Below, in pieces: positions 27,047 to 38,711 of a stretch of 64,000 nucleotides of DNA. The notes below the pieces were generated by a model. It was not told where the DNA came from, made no database searches, and saw nothing but the letters and a program-made list of their open reading frames with translations. Position 1 is the first letter of the stretch. Each line of letters begins with the position of its first letter. A program made the position numbers and the translations under genes. The stretch is from positions 372,001 through 436,000 of the forward strand of contig NZ_JAJNCX010000001.1 in the NCBI RefSeq assembly GCF_021026315.1, read 5' to 3'. Origin of the DNA: Rhizobium sp. C4 (GTDB lineage Bacteria; Pseudomonadota; Alphaproteobacteria; Rhizobiales; Rhizobiaceae).

Positions 27047-27362
27047 CTATTTCTCCGCGCGGCCCTCGCCCCTCCCCCGCTGATCAGCGGCAGGTCGGCG
27101 ACGACCTAGTTCCCACACGCCCCGGCTGAACGCCACGAGCACGCTTTGAATTCAATTGTTTCGGGCAGATGTCAAACGAAAAAGCGCTTTATCAAATGGC
27201 CCGGTCGAAACGCAGGCCTCCATGCGACAATCCGCCGCCCGATGCCTCACCCGCGCTCTGGTTACGTCCCGGACGTCGAAGCAACGACACCTGGACCGCG
27301 AGGCTTTCATATGGAAGCAAAATCGCCCGGTGTGAAGACACCGGGCGATCAATTTTCAATGA
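27047..27362. other. Intergenic spacer rplO-secY (316 bp)
   Basis: No gene seen on either strand. It holds the terminator at 27322-27349 next to rplO. The rest, upstream of secY on the minus strand, must hold any separate secY promoter; I see no clear -35/-10 pair. Confidence 0.6.
27322..27349 (-). terminator. Intrinsic terminator between rplO and secY
   Basis: Perfect 12-bp stem (27322-27333 with 27338-27349) with a GAAG/CTTC tetraloop, 13 nt past the rplO stop; TTTTGCTTCC follows on the minus strand. Confidence 0.8.
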
Positions 27363-27836
27363 TTATTCTGCAGCAGGTTCGCCGAGAACCTTGACCGAAC
27401 CGCCGGCCTTCTCGATCTTTTCAGCAGCAGCCTTGGAGACGCCGCTGACTTCGAGTTCGACCTTCGCCTTCAGTTCGCCGTCCGACAGAACGCGGACGCC
27501 GTCCTTGGCGCGACGGATAACGCCGGCTGCAACGAGAGCAGCAGCATCGATCGTCTTCTTGGCGTCGAGCTTCTTGGCATCGATCGCAGCCTGGATACGG
27601 CCAACCGAAACGGTTGCGTATTCAGCAGCGAAGATGTTGTTGAAGCCGCGCTTCGGCAGACGGCGGTAGATTGGCATCTGGCCGCCTTCGAAGCCGTTGA
27701 TGGCAACGCCCGAACGAGCCTTCTGACCCTTGACGCCGCGACCACCGGTCTTGCCCTTGCCAGAGCCGATACCGCGACCCAGGCGCTTCTTCGAAGGCAG
27801 AGCGCCTTCGTTGTCCTTGATTTCGTTGAGTTTCAT
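27363..27836 (-). CDS. rplO: 50S ribosomal protein L15
   Basis: Late-assembly large-subunit protein. 157 residues, a little longer than E. coli's 144. The glycine-rich RNA-binding N-terminus [20 protein letters not shown] (from residue ~20) is diagnostic. 15 bp after rpmD; followed by a strong terminator. Confidence 0.98.
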   Translation of the reverse strand: MKLNEIKDNEGALPSKKRLGRGIGSGKGKTGGRGVKGQKARSGVAINGFEGGQMPIYRRLPKRGFNNIFAAEYATVSVGRIQAAIDAKKLDAKKTIDAAALVAAGVIRRAKDGVRVLSDGELKAKVELEVSGVSKAAAEKIEKAGGSVKVLGEPAAE

Positions 27837-27851
27837 CTTGGTCTCCCCGTC

Positions 27852-28061
27852 TTACTTCTCTTCGACGATGCGAACGAGGTGGCTGACGGCACGGATCATG
27901 CCGCGGACGGAAGGCGTATCTTCCAGTTCACGACGACGGTGCATCTTGTTGAGGCCGAGACCGATCAGCGTTCTCTGCTGAATGTCCGGACGGCGGATCG
28001 GCGAGCCGATCTGTTCGACGACCAGGGTCTTCTTGGCGACAGCGGTTGCTTTCTTAGCCAT
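27852..28061 (-). CDS. rpmD: 50S ribosomal protein L30
   Basis: 69 residues with the L30 pattern [20 protein letters not shown] and [19 protein letters not shown]. About ten residues longer than E. coli at the N-terminus. Lies between rpsE (13 bp) and rplO (15 bp). Confidence 0.97.
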   Translation of the reverse strand: MAKKATAVAKKTLVVEQIGSPIRRPDIQQRTLIGLGLNKMHRRRELEDTPSVRGMIRAVSHLVRIVEEK

Positions 28062-28074
28062 TGTTCAAATCCCC

Positions 28075-28644
28075 TTATTCTTCAGAGGCAGAACCGGAGG
28101 CAGCACGGCGAGCCTGAAGCGTTGCATACTTGATGCCGCGCTGAGCTGCGATGTCCTTCGGGTGAACCTGATGCTTGAGGGCGTCGAACGTTGCGCGAAC
28201 CATGTTGTAGGGGTTCGACGAACCGGTCGACTTGGCGACGACGTCATGCATGCCGAGGGTTTCGAAAACGGCGCGCATCGGGCCGCCTGCGATGATACCC
28301 GTACCGGCCTTGGCCGAACGAAGCAGAACCTTGCCGGCGCCGTGACGGCCGTGCACATCGTGGTGCAGCGTGCGGCCATCGCGCAGCGGAACGAAGATCA
28401 GATCGCGCTTGGCGGATTCGGTTGCCTTGCGGATCGCTTCCGGCACTTCACGAGCCTTGCCGTGACCAAAGCCGACGCGGCCCTTCTGGTCGCCGACAAC
28501 GACGAGTGCTGCGAAACCGAAACGACGGCCACCCTTGACCACCTTGGCAACGCGGTTGATTGCTACGAGCTTGTCGACAAATTCGCTGTCGCGCTCTTCA
28601 CGGCCCTGACGCTCTTCGCGCGGTGCACGTTCTTTCTGTGCCAT
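28075..28644 (-). CDS. rpsE: 30S ribosomal protein S5
   Basis: Decoding-fidelity protein of the small subunit with helicase-like contact to mRNA. The start is the ATG at 28644 with AGAGGA just upstream, giving 189 residues; an earlier in-frame start at 28686 adds only basic residues. A charged N-terminal tail precedes the double-stranded RNA-binding domain ([20 protein letters not shown]). C-terminal GSASEE extension. A 201-bp spacer precedes it. Confidence 0.96.
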   Translation of the reverse strand: MAQKERAPREERQGREERDSEFVDKLVAINRVAKVVKGGRRFGFAALVVVGDQKGRVGFGHGKAREVPEAIRKATESAKRDLIFVPLRDGRTLHHDVHGRHGAGKVLLRSAKAGTGIIAGGPMRAVFETLGMHDVVAKSTGSSNPYNMVRATFDALKHQVHPKDIAAQRGIKYATLQARRAASGSASEE

Positions 28645-28845
28645 TGTCCTCTTCCTTTTTCTTTTCCGGGTGCAATCGGCAAACAATAATGGACCGCCCT
28701 GCCCTCTTTAAAGGTTCAGTTCGATCCGGCGAAACCGGGCCATCTCTTTTCGCATTCCCGGACGGAAAACCGTTTCACGCTTTTCCTGGAAATACTTCGG
28801 ACGCCCGAACGGAAGCCGGGGCAGTAAACCGCCCCGGATCCAAAC
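28645..28845. other. Spacer rplR-rpsE with a short hairpin
   Basis: 201 bp without a gene. A GC-rich 7-bp hairpin (28816-28822 with 28831-28837) sits 8 nt after the rplR stop but lacks a T-run on the minus strand, so it may slow or protect RNA rather than terminate. Confidence 0.45.
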
Positions 28846-29208
28846 TTAGAACTCCAGACCGCCTTCGCGGGCTGCCTCGGCGAGCGCCTTGACGCGGCCG
28901 TGGTAGAGAAACGCGCCACGGTCGAAGATGACCGTCTTGACGCCGGCAGCAGCGGCACGCTCGGCGACGAGCTTGCCAACGGCGGCGGCGGCAGCAACAT
29001 CGGCGCCGGTCTTCAGCGAAGACTTGAGGCCGGTGTCGAGGGTCGAAGCAGCTGCCAGCGTGCGGCCGGCAACATCATCGATGATCTGCGCGTAGATGTT
29101 CTTCGAAGTGCGGTGTACGGAGAGCCGCGCGCGGCCATTGGCCACCTTCTTAAGCTGTCGGCGAACGCGGCTGGCGCGACGCACAAGAGTTTCTTTCCTG
29201 CTAGCCAT
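28846..29208 (-). CDS. rplR: 50S ribosomal protein L18
   Basis: Binds 5S rRNA with L5. 120 residues with an Arg/Lys-rich N-terminus ([12 protein letters not shown]), then [18 protein letters not shown] and the C-terminal [23 protein letters not shown]. Confidence 0.98.
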   Translation of the reverse strand: MASRKETLVRRASRVRRQLKKVANGRARLSVHRTSKNIYAQIIDDVAGRTLAAASTLDTGLKSSLKTGADVAAAAAVGKLVAERAAAAGVKTVIFDRGAFLYHGRVKALAEAAREGGLEF

Positions 29209-29220
29209 ATCGCGTTATCC

Positions 29221-29754
29221 TTACTTCTTCTTGCCTTCCTTGCGGACGATGCGTTCGTTCGCGTACTTGACGCCCTTGCCCTTGTAGGGTTCGGGGCCAC
29301 GATATTCGCGAATTTCAGCAGCGACCTGGCCGACAACCTGCTTGTCGATGCCAGAGACGACGATTTCCGTCGGCTTCGGAACGGCAATGGTGATGCCCTG
29401 CGGCGGCTCATAAACAACGTCGTGCGAGAAACCGAGCGCGAGCTGCAGATTCTTGCCCTGAAGCGCTGCGCGGTAACCGACGCCGTTGATTTCGAGCTTG
29501 CGCTCGTAGCCATCCTTGACGCCCTTGAAGATGTTCTCGATCATCGTGCGGGACATGCCCCACTTGGACCGAGCGTCCTTCGTCTGCGTCGCCGGAGTCA
29601 CTACGACAGCGTTGTCTTCAAACTTTACGAGGACTTCGTCATTGACGACAAAGTGCAGCTCGCCCTTCGGGCCCTTTGCGGAAACCTTCTGTCCTTCGAC
29701 AGAAGCCGTCACACCTGCAGGGACCGGAACGGGCTTTTTACCGATACGAGACAT
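29221..29754 (-). CDS. rplF: 50S ribosomal protein L6
   Basis: 177 residues, as in E. coli. Two L6 domains; starts [15 protein letters not shown] and ends with the diagnostic [20 protein letters not shown] segment near the sarcin-ricin loop. 12 bp before rplR. Confidence 0.98.
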   Translation of the reverse strand: MSRIGKKPVPVPAGVTASVEGQKVSAKGPKGELHFVVNDEVLVKFEDNAVVVTPATQTKDARSKWGMSRTMIENIFKGVKDGYERKLEINGVGYRAALQGKNLQLALGFSHDVVYEPPQGITIAVPKPTEIVVSGIDKQVVGQVAAEIREYRGPEPYKGKGVKYANERIVRKEGKKK

Positions 29755-29797
29755 TTTTTCAAACCTGTCTGTTCGTTATGGAGATCCTGCTCGGGTC

Positions 29798-30196
29798 TTA
29801 GAAGACCGAGCAGAGAACCTCGCCACCAACATTCTGTTCGCGAGCCTGGTGATCGGCCATCACACCCTTCGGAGTCGAAAGGATGGTGATGCCGAGGCCG
29901 TTCGCGACCTGCGGAATGGACTTGACCGAGACATAAACTCGGCGGCCCGGCTTGGAAACGCGGGCGATCTCACGGATCACGGACGCGCCTTCATAGTACT
30001 TCAGTTCGATCGACAGTTCGGTCTTGCCGTTGTCGAACGTTACTTCGGAGTAACCGCGGATGTAGCCTTCAGCCTGCAGGACATCCAGTACGCGAGCGCG
30101 CAGCTTGGAAGCCGGCGTCGTTACGGAGGACTTGCGGCGGGATACGCCGTTGCGGATACGTGTGAGCATATCGCCCAAAGGATCAGTCATCGTCAT
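29798..30196 (-). CDS. rpsH: 30S ribosomal protein S8
   Basis: Primary 16S rRNA binder and, in E. coli, translational repressor of the spc operon. 132 residues. The C-terminal [20 protein letters not shown] is the S8 signature with lysine in place of the usual SxxG variation. Start ATG at 30196 with GGAG 7 nt upstream. Autoregulation here is not shown. Confidence 0.97.
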   Translation of the reverse strand: MTMTDPLGDMLTRIRNGVSRRKSSVTTPASKLRARVLDVLQAEGYIRGYSEVTFDNGKTELSIELKYYEGASVIREIARVSKPGRRVYVSVKSIPQVANGLGITILSTPKGVMADHQAREQNVGGEVLCSVF

Positions 30197-30211
30197 TTGC
30201 CTGTCTCCTTC

Positions 30212-30517
30212 TTACCAGCTCGACTTAACAAGGCCCGGCACGGAGCCGAAGTTGCCAAGTTCACGGAGCGCGATACGCGACATCTTGAGCTTACGGTAGT
30301 AAGCGCGCGGACGACCAGTGACTTCGCAACGGTTACGGATGCGGGTCTTGGAGCCATTGCGCGGCAGAGCCGCAAGCTTCAGGGTTGCCTTGAACCGCTC
30401 CTCGATGGGCAGTTCCTGGTTCATGATCACAGCCTTGAGCGCGGCGCGCTTGGTGGCCTGACCGGCTACCAGCTTGCGGCGGCGCTTATTCTTTTCGACT
30501 GCGCTGACTTTCGCCAT
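30212..30517 (-). CDS. rpsN: 30S ribosomal protein S14, zinc-free form
   Basis: 101 residues, the long type without the CxxC zinc ribbon (one cysteine only). Signature [21 protein letters not shown]. Located between rplE and rpsH as usual. Confidence 0.98.
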   Translation of the reverse strand: MAKVSAVEKNKRRRKLVAGQATKRAALKAVIMNQELPIEERFKATLKLAALPRNGSKTRIRNRCEVTGRPRAYYRKLKMSRIALRELGNFGSVPGLVKSSW

Positions 30518-30550
30518 GTTGTGTTTCCTTCTAAACGCTTGCCGTAACGA

Positions 30551-31108
30551 TTACGCGCGGAACGGGAAGTTGAACTCTTTCAGAAGAGCCCGTGCTTCGT
30601 CGTCGTTGGGAGCCGTCGTACAAACGATGATGTCCATGCCCCACATCTGATCAACCTTGTCGTAGTTGATTTCAGGGAACACAATGTGCTCCTTGATGCC
30701 CATGGCGAAGTTGCCACGGCCGTCAAAGCTCTTGGGGTTCAGGCCCCTAAAGTCGCGAACGCGCGGAAGAGCGATGTTCACGAGACGGTCAAGGAATTCA
30801 TACATGCGAGCGCCGCGCAGGGTAACCTTTGCGCCGATCGGCATATTTTCGCGAACCTTGAAGCCTGCAATCGAGTTGCGGGCACGGGTCACGACGGCCT
30901 TCTGGCCGGCGATTGCCGTAAGGTCGGCAGCAGCAACAGTAGGCTTCTTGGAGTCGGCAGTTGCCTCGCCCACACCCATGTTGATGACAATCTTGTCGAG
31001 CTTCGGGATCTGCATTTCGTTGGCGTAGGAGAACTGCTCCTGCATCGCCTTGCGGATACGCTCAACGTAGTCCTTCTTGAGCCGGGGCTCGTACTTGGTC
31101 TCAGCCAT
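30551..31108 (-). CDS. rplE: 50S ribosomal protein L5
   Basis: 5S rRNA-binding protein of the central protuberance. 185 residues with [14 protein letters not shown] and [20 protein letters not shown]. Its start overlaps the end of rplX by 8 bp, so translation is coupled. Confidence 0.98.
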   Translation of the reverse strand: MAETKYEPRLKKDYVERIRKAMQEQFSYANEMQIPKLDKIVINMGVGEATADSKKPTVAAADLTAIAGQKAVVTRARNSIAGFKVRENMPIGAKVTLRGARMYEFLDRLVNIALPRVRDFRGLNPKSFDGRGNFAMGIKEHIVFPEINYDKVDQMWGMDIIVCTTAPNDDEARALLKEFNFPFRA

Positions 31109-31412
31109 CGATCACAACTCCCGAACGCTTTGCCACGCGAACCTTCTTGTCGCCTTCGATCTTGAAACCGACGCGGGTCGGCTTGCCGTCCTTGGGGTCG
31201 GCGATCGCGAGGTTGGAGAGGTCGATGGAGGCCTCCTTGCGGACGAGACCAGCTTCCTGGGTCTGCGTCTGCTTCTGGTGACGAACAACAACGTTCACAC
31301 CACGGACGACCGCACGGTTTTCCTTCGGGCTGACGCTGACGACTTCGCCAGACTTGCCCTTGTCCTTGCCGGTCAGAACGACAACCTTGTCGCCTTTACG
31401 AATCTTTTGCAT
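31101..31412 (-). CDS. rplX: 50S ribosomal protein L24
   Basis: Early-assembly protein. 103 residues with the KOW motif [20 protein letters not shown] at the N-terminus. Between rplN (11 bp) and rplE (8-bp overlap). Confidence 0.98.
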   Translation of the reverse strand: MQKIRKGDKVVVLTGKDKGKSGEVVSVSPKENRAVVRGVNVVVRHQKQTQTQEAGLVRKEASIDLSNLAIADPKDGKPTRVGFKIEGDKKVRVAKRSGVVIDG

Positions 31413-31423
31413 CGGTCAGCTCC

Positions 31424-31792
31424 TTACAGCACTTCCGGAGCCAGCGAGATGATCTTCATGTGGTTCTTGGCGCGAAGTTCGCGCGGAACCGGTCCGAAGA
31501 TACGGGTGCCGATCGGCTCTTTCTTGTTGTCGATAAGAACGGCTGCGTTGTTATCGAAGCGGATGACGCTGCCGTCCGGACGACGGATGTCCTTGGCGGT
31601 GCGAACGACAACCGCCTTCATAACATCGCCCTTCTTGACGCGGCCGCGCGGGATGGCTTCCTTGATCGAAACGACAATGATGTCGCCGATGGAAGCGTAC
31701 TTGCGCTTGGAGCCGCCCAGCACCTTGATGCACATGACACGACGCGCGCCGGAATTGTCGGCAACGTCGAGGTTAGTCTGCATCTGAATCAT
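31424..31792 (-). CDS. rplN: 50S ribosomal protein L14
   Basis: 122 residues at the subunit interface. [18 protein letters not shown] and the L14 signature [14 protein letters not shown] are clear. First gene after the rpsQ terminator, so it should start its own (spc-type) transcript, as in E. coli. Confidence 0.98.
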   Translation of the reverse strand: MIQMQTNLDVADNSGARRVMCIKVLGGSKRKYASIGDIIVVSIKEAIPRGRVKKGDVMKAVVVRTAKDIRRPDGSVIRFDNNAAVLIDNKKEPIGTRIFGPVPRELRAKNHMKIISLAPEVL

Positions 31793-32083
31793 GTCAGGTC
31801 GCCTTCTATTATTGACCGGAACGGTTGGCCTCCAGGGAGGCCCCTATTCCAGCTTATGGACACATTCAAAGCGGCATGTTCAGGACCGAAAACCGAAACA
31901 GGCTTTCGGGAACACGCCCGGATGTTTTTCGCGCGGAAGGATCTTTTGCAAGGTGGTATCCAATCAAGGACCTGCCGAGCGCGTAAAGCAAAAGGACGCT
32001 GATTCCAGCGTCCCTTACGCCAATGGCTGCTTCATACAGATTTCTGGGACAAAGGCAAGGCCCCTGCCCCAAAACTCCGTTAA
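31793..32083. other. Spacer rpsQ-rplN (291 bp), S10/spc operon boundary
   Basis: No gene. Contains the terminator at 31994-32013 near rpsQ. The remaining ~200 bp upstream of rplN is the expected place of the spc promoter; I cannot fix its boxes. Confidence 0.6.
31994..32013 (-). terminator. Intrinsic terminator between rpsQ and rplN
   Basis: 8-bp stem (31994-32001 with 32006-32013), 4-nt loop, 70 nt past the rpsQ stop, followed on the minus strand by TTTTGCTTT. Confidence 0.78.
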
Positions 32084-32317
32084 TTACTGGGCGGCAACAA
32101 CCGTCCAGCGCTTATCCTTGGAGATCGGTGCGCATTCCTCGATGGAAACGACGTCGCCGACCTTGTACTGGTTGGTTTCGTCATGCGCCTTGTACTTCTT
32201 GGACCGGCGAACGGTCTTCTGAAGCAGGGGATGGGCAAAACGGCGCTCAACGCGAACGACAACGGTCTTGTCGTTCTTATCGCTGACTACGGTGCCCTGC
32301 AGAATGCGTTTCGGCAT
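32084..32317 (-). CDS. rpsQ: 30S ribosomal protein S17
   Basis: 77 residues from the ATG at 32317 (AAGGA upstream; a longer frame to 32365 overlaps rpmC spacing and lacks homology). S17 signature [19 protein letters not shown]. Last gene of the S10 cluster. Confidence 0.97.
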   Translation of the reverse strand: MPKRILQGTVVSDKNDKTVVVRVERRFAHPLLQKTVRRSKKYKAHDETNQYKVGDVVSIEECAPISKDKRWTVVAAQ

Positions 32318-32330
32318 ATTCTTGTATCCT

Positions 32331-32531
32331 TCAAGCCTTGGCTTCTGCTGCCTTTTGGGCCGCAATGGTCTTGATGCGTGCGATGTCCTTGCGGACTTCC
32401 TTCACGCGGGCTGCTTTTTCGAGCTGGCCGGTTGCCTTCTGGAAGCGCAGGTTGAACTGCTCCTTCTTCAGCTTGGCAAGCTCATCGTTCAACTGATCGG
32501 CGCTCAAAGAGCGGACGTCGGAAGCTTTCAT
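32331..32531 (-). CDS. rpmC: 50S ribosomal protein L29
   Basis: 66 residues, two antiparallel helices near the tunnel exit. [20 protein letters not shown] and the L29 motif [16 protein letters not shown] are visible. Start ATG at 32531 with GGAG 8 nt upstream; the GTG at 32540 is too close to that site. Confidence 0.96.
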   Translation of the reverse strand: MKASDVRSLSADQLNDELAKLKKEQFNLRFQKATGQLEKAARVKEVRKDIARIKTIAAQKAAEAKA

Positions 32532-32543
32532 CTCAGTCACTCC

Positions 32544-32957
32544 TTACTCTTCAATACGCTGCACGAAGCGCGTCTTGACAGAGAGCTTGGCGGCGCCGAG
32601 ACGAAGCGCCTCGCGGGCGATTTCTTCGCTGACACCATCAATTTCGAACATGATACGGCCGGGCTTGACCTTGCATGCCCAATATTCGACCGAACCCTTA
32701 CCCTTACCCATGCGGACTTCGGTCGGCTTCTTCGTGACCGGGACGTCAGGGAATACGCGGATCCACACACGGCCGGCGCGCTTCATGTAACGCGTGATCG
32801 CGCGGCGGGCCGCTTCGATCTCGCGTGCATTCACACGGTTCGGCTCCTGGGACTTCAGACCGAATTCACCGAAAGCCAGGTCAAAACCGCCCTTGGCAAC
32901 GCCATGGATGCGGCCCTTGAACTGCTTGCGGTATTTTGTACGCTTTGGCTGCAACAT
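32544..32957 (-). CDS. rplP: 50S ribosomal protein L16
   Basis: Next to the A-site and essential for peptidyl-transferase assembly. 137 residues, starting [16 protein letters not shown]; the L16 signatures [20 protein letters not shown] and RMGKGKG are present. Between rpsC and rpmC. Confidence 0.98.
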   Translation of the reverse strand: MLQPKRTKYRKQFKGRIHGVAKGGFDLAFGEFGLKSQEPNRVNAREIEAARRAITRYMKRAGRVWIRVFPDVPVTKKPTEVRMGKGKGSVEYWACKVKPGRIMFEIDGVSEEIAREALRLGAAKLSVKTRFVQRIEE

Positions 32958-32995
32958 TTTCTTACTTCTCCGAGCTTATCTTTCGCCAGCGTAGA

Positions 32996-33727
32996 TCAAG
33001 CGTTCTCGCGGCGGCGCTCGTTACGCTCACCACGTTCACGGTTGTTCGACCCTTGCGCGTCGCCTTCGGTTGCGCGGCGCTCAGAGGCCATCGGGTCGTG
33101 TTCAAGGATTTCGCCCTTGAAGATCCAGACCTTGATGCCGCAGATGCCAAACGCGGTTTCAGCTTCGGCCACACCGTAGTCGATGTCAGCGCGGAGCGTG
33201 TGCAGCGGCACGCGACCTTCGCGATACCACTCGGTGCGTGCGATTTCTGCACCGCCGAGACGGCCGGCGCAGGTGATCTTGATGCCTTCGGCGCCGAGAC
33301 GCATGGCCGACTGAACGGCACGCTTCATCGCACGGCGGAAAGCCACGCGACGCTCGAGCTGCTGGGCGATCGACTGGGCGACGAGCGTCGAGTCGATTTC
33401 CGGCTTGCGCACTTCAACGATGTTGAGGTGCGTTTCCGAGTTCGTCATCGTCGAGATCTTCTTGCGAAGCTTCTCGATGTCAGCGCCCTTCTTCCCGATG
33501 ATCAGGCCCGGGCGAGCCGAGTGGATCGTGACGCGGCACTTCTTGTGCGGACGCTCGATGACCACCTTGGCAATGCCGGCAGCCTTGAGCTCTTCCATGA
33601 GGTAGGCGCGGATCGCCAGGTCTTCATGGAGCAGCTGGCCGTATTCGGCGTTGTCGGCGAACCAACGGCTGTCCCAGGTCCGGTTGATGCCCAGACGGAA
33701 GCCGATCGGATTAATCTTCTGGCCCAT
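32996..33727 (-). CDS. rpsC: 30S ribosomal protein S3
   Basis: mRNA entry-tunnel protein. 243 residues. N-terminal KH domain with [19 protein letters not shown]-terminal S3 domain; Arg-rich tail. Start overlaps the rplV stop by one base (TAATG), so translation is coupled. Confidence 0.98.
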   Translation of the reverse strand: MGQKINPIGFRLGINRTWDSRWFADNAEYGQLLHEDLAIRAYLMEELKAAGIAKVVIERPHKKCRVTIHSARPGLIIGKKGADIEKLRKKISTMTNSETHLNIVEVRKPEIDSTLVAQSIAQQLERRVAFRRAMKRAVQSAMRLGAEGIKITCAGRLGGAEIARTEWYREGRVPLHTLRADIDYGVAEAETAFGICGIKVWIFKGEILEHDPMASERRATEGDAQGSNNRERGERNERRRENA

Positions 33728-34113
33728 TATGCGGCCTCCCCTTGTTCAACTTCCCGAACGATGATCGTCAGGTGCGCGAAGGGCTTTTCGATACGCGATG
33801 CACGGCCGCGGCCACGAGCGTGGAAACGCTTCATGACGATCGACTTGCCAACATAAGCCTCTGCGACAACGAGCGAGTCGACGTCGAGATCGTGGTTGTT
33901 TTCAGCGTTTGCGATCGCCGATTCCAGGGTCTTCTTGACCTGGCTTGCGATGCGCTTGCGCGAGAATTCAAGCTCGGCGAGAGCCTTGTCGACCTTCTTG
34001 CCGCGAATGGTCGCGGCAACAAGGTTGAGCTTCTGCGGGCTGACGCGGAGCGTGCGGGCAATTGCCTGCGCTTCGTTGTCGGCAAGCCGGCGTTCTGTCT
34101 TAGCCTTGCCCAT
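33727..34113 (-). CDS. rplV: 50S ribosomal protein L22
   Basis: 128 residues. Its extended hairpin lines the exit tunnel: the [21 protein letters not shown] segment is diagnostic. About 18 residues longer at the N-terminus than E. coli. Between rpsS (2 bp) and rpsC (overlap). Confidence 0.98.
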   Translation of the reverse strand: MGKAKTERRLADNEAQAIARTLRVSPQKLNLVAATIRGKKVDKALAELEFSRKRIASQVKKTLESAIANAENNHDLDVDSLVVAEAYVGKSIVMKRFHARGRGRASRIEKPFAHLTIIVREVEQGEAA

Positions 34114-34115
34114 GA

Positions 34116-34394
34116 TTACTTCCTCTTCGCCTTCTTGTCCGCGCCGTGACCGTAGTAGGTACGGGTCGGAGCGAATTCACCGAACTTGTGGCCGACCATG
34201 TCTTCATTGACAGCAACCGGGATGTGCTTGCTGCCGTTGTAGACGCCAAACGTCAGACCAACGAACTGCGGCAGGATCGTGGAGCGACGGCTCCAGATCT
34301 TGATCACTTCCGCACGACCGCCTTCGCGGACCTTCTCAGCCTTCTTGAGAAGATAGCCGTCAACAAACGGGCCTTTCCAAACTGAACGAGCCAT
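34116..34394 (-). CDS. rpsS: 30S ribosomal protein S19
   Basis: 92 residues from the ATG at 34394 ([18 protein letters not shown]); longer in-frame extension into rplB is not S19. The signature [20 protein letters not shown]-type segment is present. Head protein that works with S13 near the A-site. Confidence 0.97.
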   Translation of the reverse strand: MARSVWKGPFVDGYLLKKAEKVREGGRAEVIKIWSRRSTILPQFVGLTFGVYNGSKHIPVAVNEDMVGHKFGEFAPTRTYYGHGADKKAKRK

Positions 34395-34408
34395 TATGAC
34401 TACCTCTC

Positions 34409-35245
34409 TTACTTCTTCTTCTGGTGGCGCGAGCGCATGATGAACTTGTCGGTCGACTTGTTCGAACGAGTGCGCTTGCCCTTGGTGGGCTTGCCCCACG
34501 GGGTCACCGGATGGCGACCACCGGAGGTGCGGCCTTCACCACCACCATGCGGGTGGTCGACCGGGTTCATGACGACGCCGCGAACGTGCGGACGCTTGCC
34601 GCGCCAACGCGAACGACCAGCCTTGCCGTCGTTGATGTTGCCGTGGTCGGGGTTCGAAACGGCGCCGATCGTGGCGAGGCAGGTCGCATGAACGAGGCGC
34701 TGTTCGCCCGAGTTCAGACGAAGGATCGCCATGCCCTGGTCGCGGCCGACGAGCTGGGCGTAAGCGCCAGCCGAACGGGCAACCTGACCGCCCTTGCCGG
34801 GCTTCAGTTCGACGTTGTGGATGATCGTGCCGACCGGGATGTACTGAAGCGGCATGGTGTTGCCGGGCTTCACGTCCACTGCCTTGGTCGAAGCGATGAC
34901 CTTGTCGCCTTCAGCGATACGCTGCGGAGCCAGGATATAGGCCTGTTCGCCATCAGCGTAGTTCACGAGTGCGATGAAGGCGGTGCGGTTCGGGTCATAC
35001 TCGAGACGCGCGATCGTGCCTTCAACGTCGAACTTGCGACGCTTGAAATCGACGAGACGGTAAGTCCGCTTGTGACCGCCGCCCTGGAACCGCACGGTGA
35101 TGCGGCCCATGTTGTTGCGGCCGCCCTTGGAGGTCAGACCTTCCGTCAGCGACTTGACCGGCTTGCCCTTATAGAGGCCAGAACGGTCCACGATGACCAG
35201 CTGACGCTGGCTCGGGGTCGTGGGGTTGTAATTCTTCAATGCCAT
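34409..35245 (-). CDS. rplB: 50S ribosomal protein L2
   Basis: 278 residues; needed for subunit joining and peptidyl transfer. [14 protein letters not shown] at the start; the catalytic-region motif [20 protein letters not shown] (with the conserved His) near residue 225; basic C-terminus. Confidence 0.98.
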   Translation of the reverse strand: MALKNYNPTTPSQRQLVIVDRSGLYKGKPVKSLTEGLTSKGGRNNMGRITVRFQGGGHKRTYRLVDFKRRKFDVEGTIARLEYDPNRTAFIALVNYADGEQAYILAPQRIAEGDKVIASTKAVDVKPGNTMPLQYIPVGTIIHNVELKPGKGGQVARSAGAYAQLVGRDQGMAILRLNSGEQRLVHATCLATIGAVSNPDHGNINDGKAGRSRWRGKRPHVRGVVMNPVDHPHGGGEGRTSGGRHPVTPWGKPTKGKRTRSNKSTDKFIMRSRHQKKK

Positions 35246-35257
35246 TGTCGTTTACCC

Positions 35258-35551
35258 TCACAGTCCGGTGGAGACGTCGATGGACTGACCGTCAACGAGC
35301 GTGACGATGGCCTTCTTGACGTCCGACTGCTTGCCGGCAAAGCCGCGGAAACGCTTCGTCTTGCCCTTGCGGACCAGCGTGTTCACAGCCTTGACCTTCA
35401 CACCGAAGAGCGCTTCTACGGCAGCCTTGATTTCAGGCTTCGAAGCGTCCTTGGCGACGTTGAATACAACCTGGTTCTGTTCGGAAACCAGCGTCGACTT
35501 TTCCGTGATCACGGGAGTGCGGATCACATCGTAGTGGCGAAGATCAGTCAT
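35258..35551 (-). CDS. rplW: 50S ribosomal protein L23
   Basis: 97 residues; tunnel-exit protein that docks trigger factor and [40 protein letters not shown] and [13 protein letters not shown] are typical. Its start overlaps the rplD stop by 4 bp. Confidence 0.98.
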   Translation of the reverse strand: MTDLRHYDVIRTPVITEKSTLVSEQNQVVFNVAKDASKPEIKAAVEALFGVKVKAVNTLVRKGKTKRFRGFAGKQSDVKKAIVTLVDGQSIDVSTGL

Positions 35552-36168
35552 TTGAACCGCTCCTCCAGAGCTTCAACCGCAGCCTTGGAAAGCACGAGCT
35601 TGCCGCGGCGCAGGATGTCATAAACGTTGATGCCCTGAACCGGAAGAACATCGATGTTCGGGATGTTCTGAGCAGCGAGCTTGAAGTTTGTGTCAAGCTC
35701 GGCGCCACCGATGATGAGAGCGTTGGTCAGGCCGAGGCCGGCGAATGCACCGGCAAGAGCCTTGGTCTTGGCATCGTTGGCAACCAGGTTGTCAACGATG
35801 ATCAGCTCTTCAGCCTTCGCCTTGGCGGACAGCGCATGGCGCAGGGCCAGAGCGCGGACCTTCTTCGGCAGGTCGTAGGAATGGTCACGGGAAACCGGAC
35901 CATGAGCCTTACCACCACCGCGGAACTGCGGAGCGCGTGCAGAGTGATGGCGGGCGCGGCCCGTACCCTTCTGCTTGAACATCTTTGCACCCGTGCGGGA
36001 AACTTCGCCGCGGGTCAGAGACTGATGGGTGCCCTGGCGCTTGGCAGCGAGCTGGTAGCGCACCATGCGAGCGATAATGTCCTCACGGACTTCGAGGCCG
36101 AAGATTGCGTCGGAAAGAGAAACCTTCCCTGCGTCCTTGCCCTCGAGGGTTTTGACGGTCAGATCCAT
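35548..36168 (-). CDS. rplD: 50S ribosomal protein L4
   Basis: 206 residues from the ATG at 36168 ([14 protein letters not shown]); the open frame to 36237 overlaps rplC and is not L4-like. The extended loop with [17 protein letters not shown] and [19 protein letters not shown] is diagnostic. L4 represses the S10 operon in E. coli; that control is not demonstrated here. Confidence 0.97.
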   Translation of the reverse strand: MDLTVKTLEGKDAGKVSLSDAIFGLEVREDIIARMVRYQLAAKRQGTHQSLTRGEVSRTGAKMFKQKGTGRARHHSARAPQFRGGGKAHGPVSRDHSYDLPKKVRALALRHALSAKAKAEELIIVDNLVANDAKTKALAGAFAGLGLTNALIIGGAELDTNFKLAAQNIPNIDVLPVQGINVYDILRRGKLVLSKAAVEALEERFK

Positions 36169-36181
36169 AATCAAGGCTCCC

Positions 36182-36868
36182 TTACTTAGCTTCTGCGGCG
36201 CGGACGCCAGCCGGGCGCGGAGCGTTATCCGGCGCACCGGACTTCACTGCATCGCGAACGAGGATCCATGCGCCCTTAGAACCGGGAACTGCACCCTTGA
36301 CGAGGATCAGGCCACGCGTTTCGTCGGTCGAAACGACTTCGAGGTTCTGGGTGGTGACGCGTGTCTGGCCCATGTGACCAGCCATGCGCTTGCCCTTCCA
36401 GACCTTGCCCGGGTCCTGGTTGTTACCCGTCGAACCGTGCGAACGGTGCGAAACGGAAACGCCGTGCGTTGCACGCAGACCGCCGAAGTTGTGACGCTTG
36501 ATGGCGCCGGCGAAACCCTTACCCTGGGTCGTGCCGGTGACGTCGACGAGCTGGCCAGCGACGAAGTGCGAAGCAACGATCTCGCTGCCGACTTCGATGA
36601 GGTTGTCGGCGGAAACGCGGAACTCAGCGAGCTTCGCCTTCGGCTCAACGCTTGCGGCAGCAAAATTGCCGCGCATGGCCTTCGAGGTGTTCTTCACCTT
36701 CGAGGAGCCGGCGCCGAGCTGAACAGCCGTGTAGCCGTTCTTGTCTTCCGTGCGCTGGGCTACCACCTGGCAGTTTTCCAGTCGCAATACTGTTACCGGG
36801 ATATGCTCACCCGCATCGTTGTAGACGCGTGTCATTCCCACTTTCTGTGCAATCACACCTGAACGCAT
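36182..36868 (-). CDS. rplC: 50S ribosomal protein L3
   Basis: 228 residues. [16 protein letters not shown] and the L3 signature [20 protein letters not shown] are clear, with the peptidyl-transferase loop around [16 protein letters not shown]. Longer than E. coli's 209 owing to an Ala/Pro-rich C-terminus. AAGGA lies 8 nt before the ATG. A 168-bp spacer separates it from rpsJ. Confidence 0.97.
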   Translation of the reverse strand: MRSGVIAQKVGMTRVYNDAGEHIPVTVLRLENCQVVAQRTEDKNGYTAVQLGAGSSKVKNTSKAMRGNFAAASVEPKAKLAEFRVSADNLIEVGSEIVASHFVAGQLVDVTGTTQGKGFAGAIKRHNFGGLRATHGVSVSHRSHGSTGNNQDPGKVWKGKRMAGHMGQTRVTTQNLEVVSTDETRGLILVKGAVPGSKGAWILVRDAVKSGAPDNAPRPAGVRAAEAK

Positions 36869-37036
36869 CGGTTCATTCCTTTTGAGAGTCCTTTAGGAGC
36901 GTTAAGCTCCCTCTTGCCTCTTGTTTAAGGATTCCATCCGGACATGATGTCCTTTGGTTTCCCGTTTCTAGAAGACGTTGGCCATGCGGCCACGTACCTT
37001 CCTTGTTGTTTCGGCTTGCGCCGGACTTTCAGCTTT

Positions 37037-37345
37037 TTACAGCTTGATCTCTACGTCGACGCCGGCAGCGAGGTCGAGCTTCATGAGCGCGTCAACCGTC
37101 TGGGGGGTCGGGTCCACGATGTCGAGGAGGCGCTTGTGCGTGCGCATCTCGAACTGTTCGCGGCTCTTCTTGTCAACGTGGGGCGACCGGTTGACAGTGA
37201 ACTTTTCGATGCGGGTCGGCAGCGGAACCGGACCGCGTACAGAAGCGCCGGTGCGCTTTGCGGTCGACACGATCTCGCGCGTGGAGGCATCGAGGATCCG
37301 GTGATCAAACGCCTTCAGGCGGATGCGGATATTCTGGCCGTTCAT
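37037..37345 (-). CDS. rpsJ: 30S ribosomal protein S10 / NusE
   Basis: 102 residues. Besides its ribosomal role it joins antitermination complexes with NusB and Nus[20 protein letters not shown] and the loop [20 protein letters not shown] are diagnostic. First gene of the S10 group, downstream of tuf1 by 122 bp. Confidence 0.98.
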
Positions 37346-37467
37346 TCGTTTCGTCCTTGTTCAACATGTTCCGCCTGGCAGAACTGTTTTGAATCTTTTG
37401 TTCTTACCTAAAGCGAGACAGGGACCCTTCAGAGCCCCTGCCCCAAGCCATTATCGACTAGTCGAGA

Positions 37468-38643
<1,176 letters not shown>

Positions 38644-38711
38644 TTCCGGCTCTCCATTCCTGGGCCCCGTTCAGGGCCATCAAATTCAAAAAAGGTTCGG
38701 TTGTATTCCGG

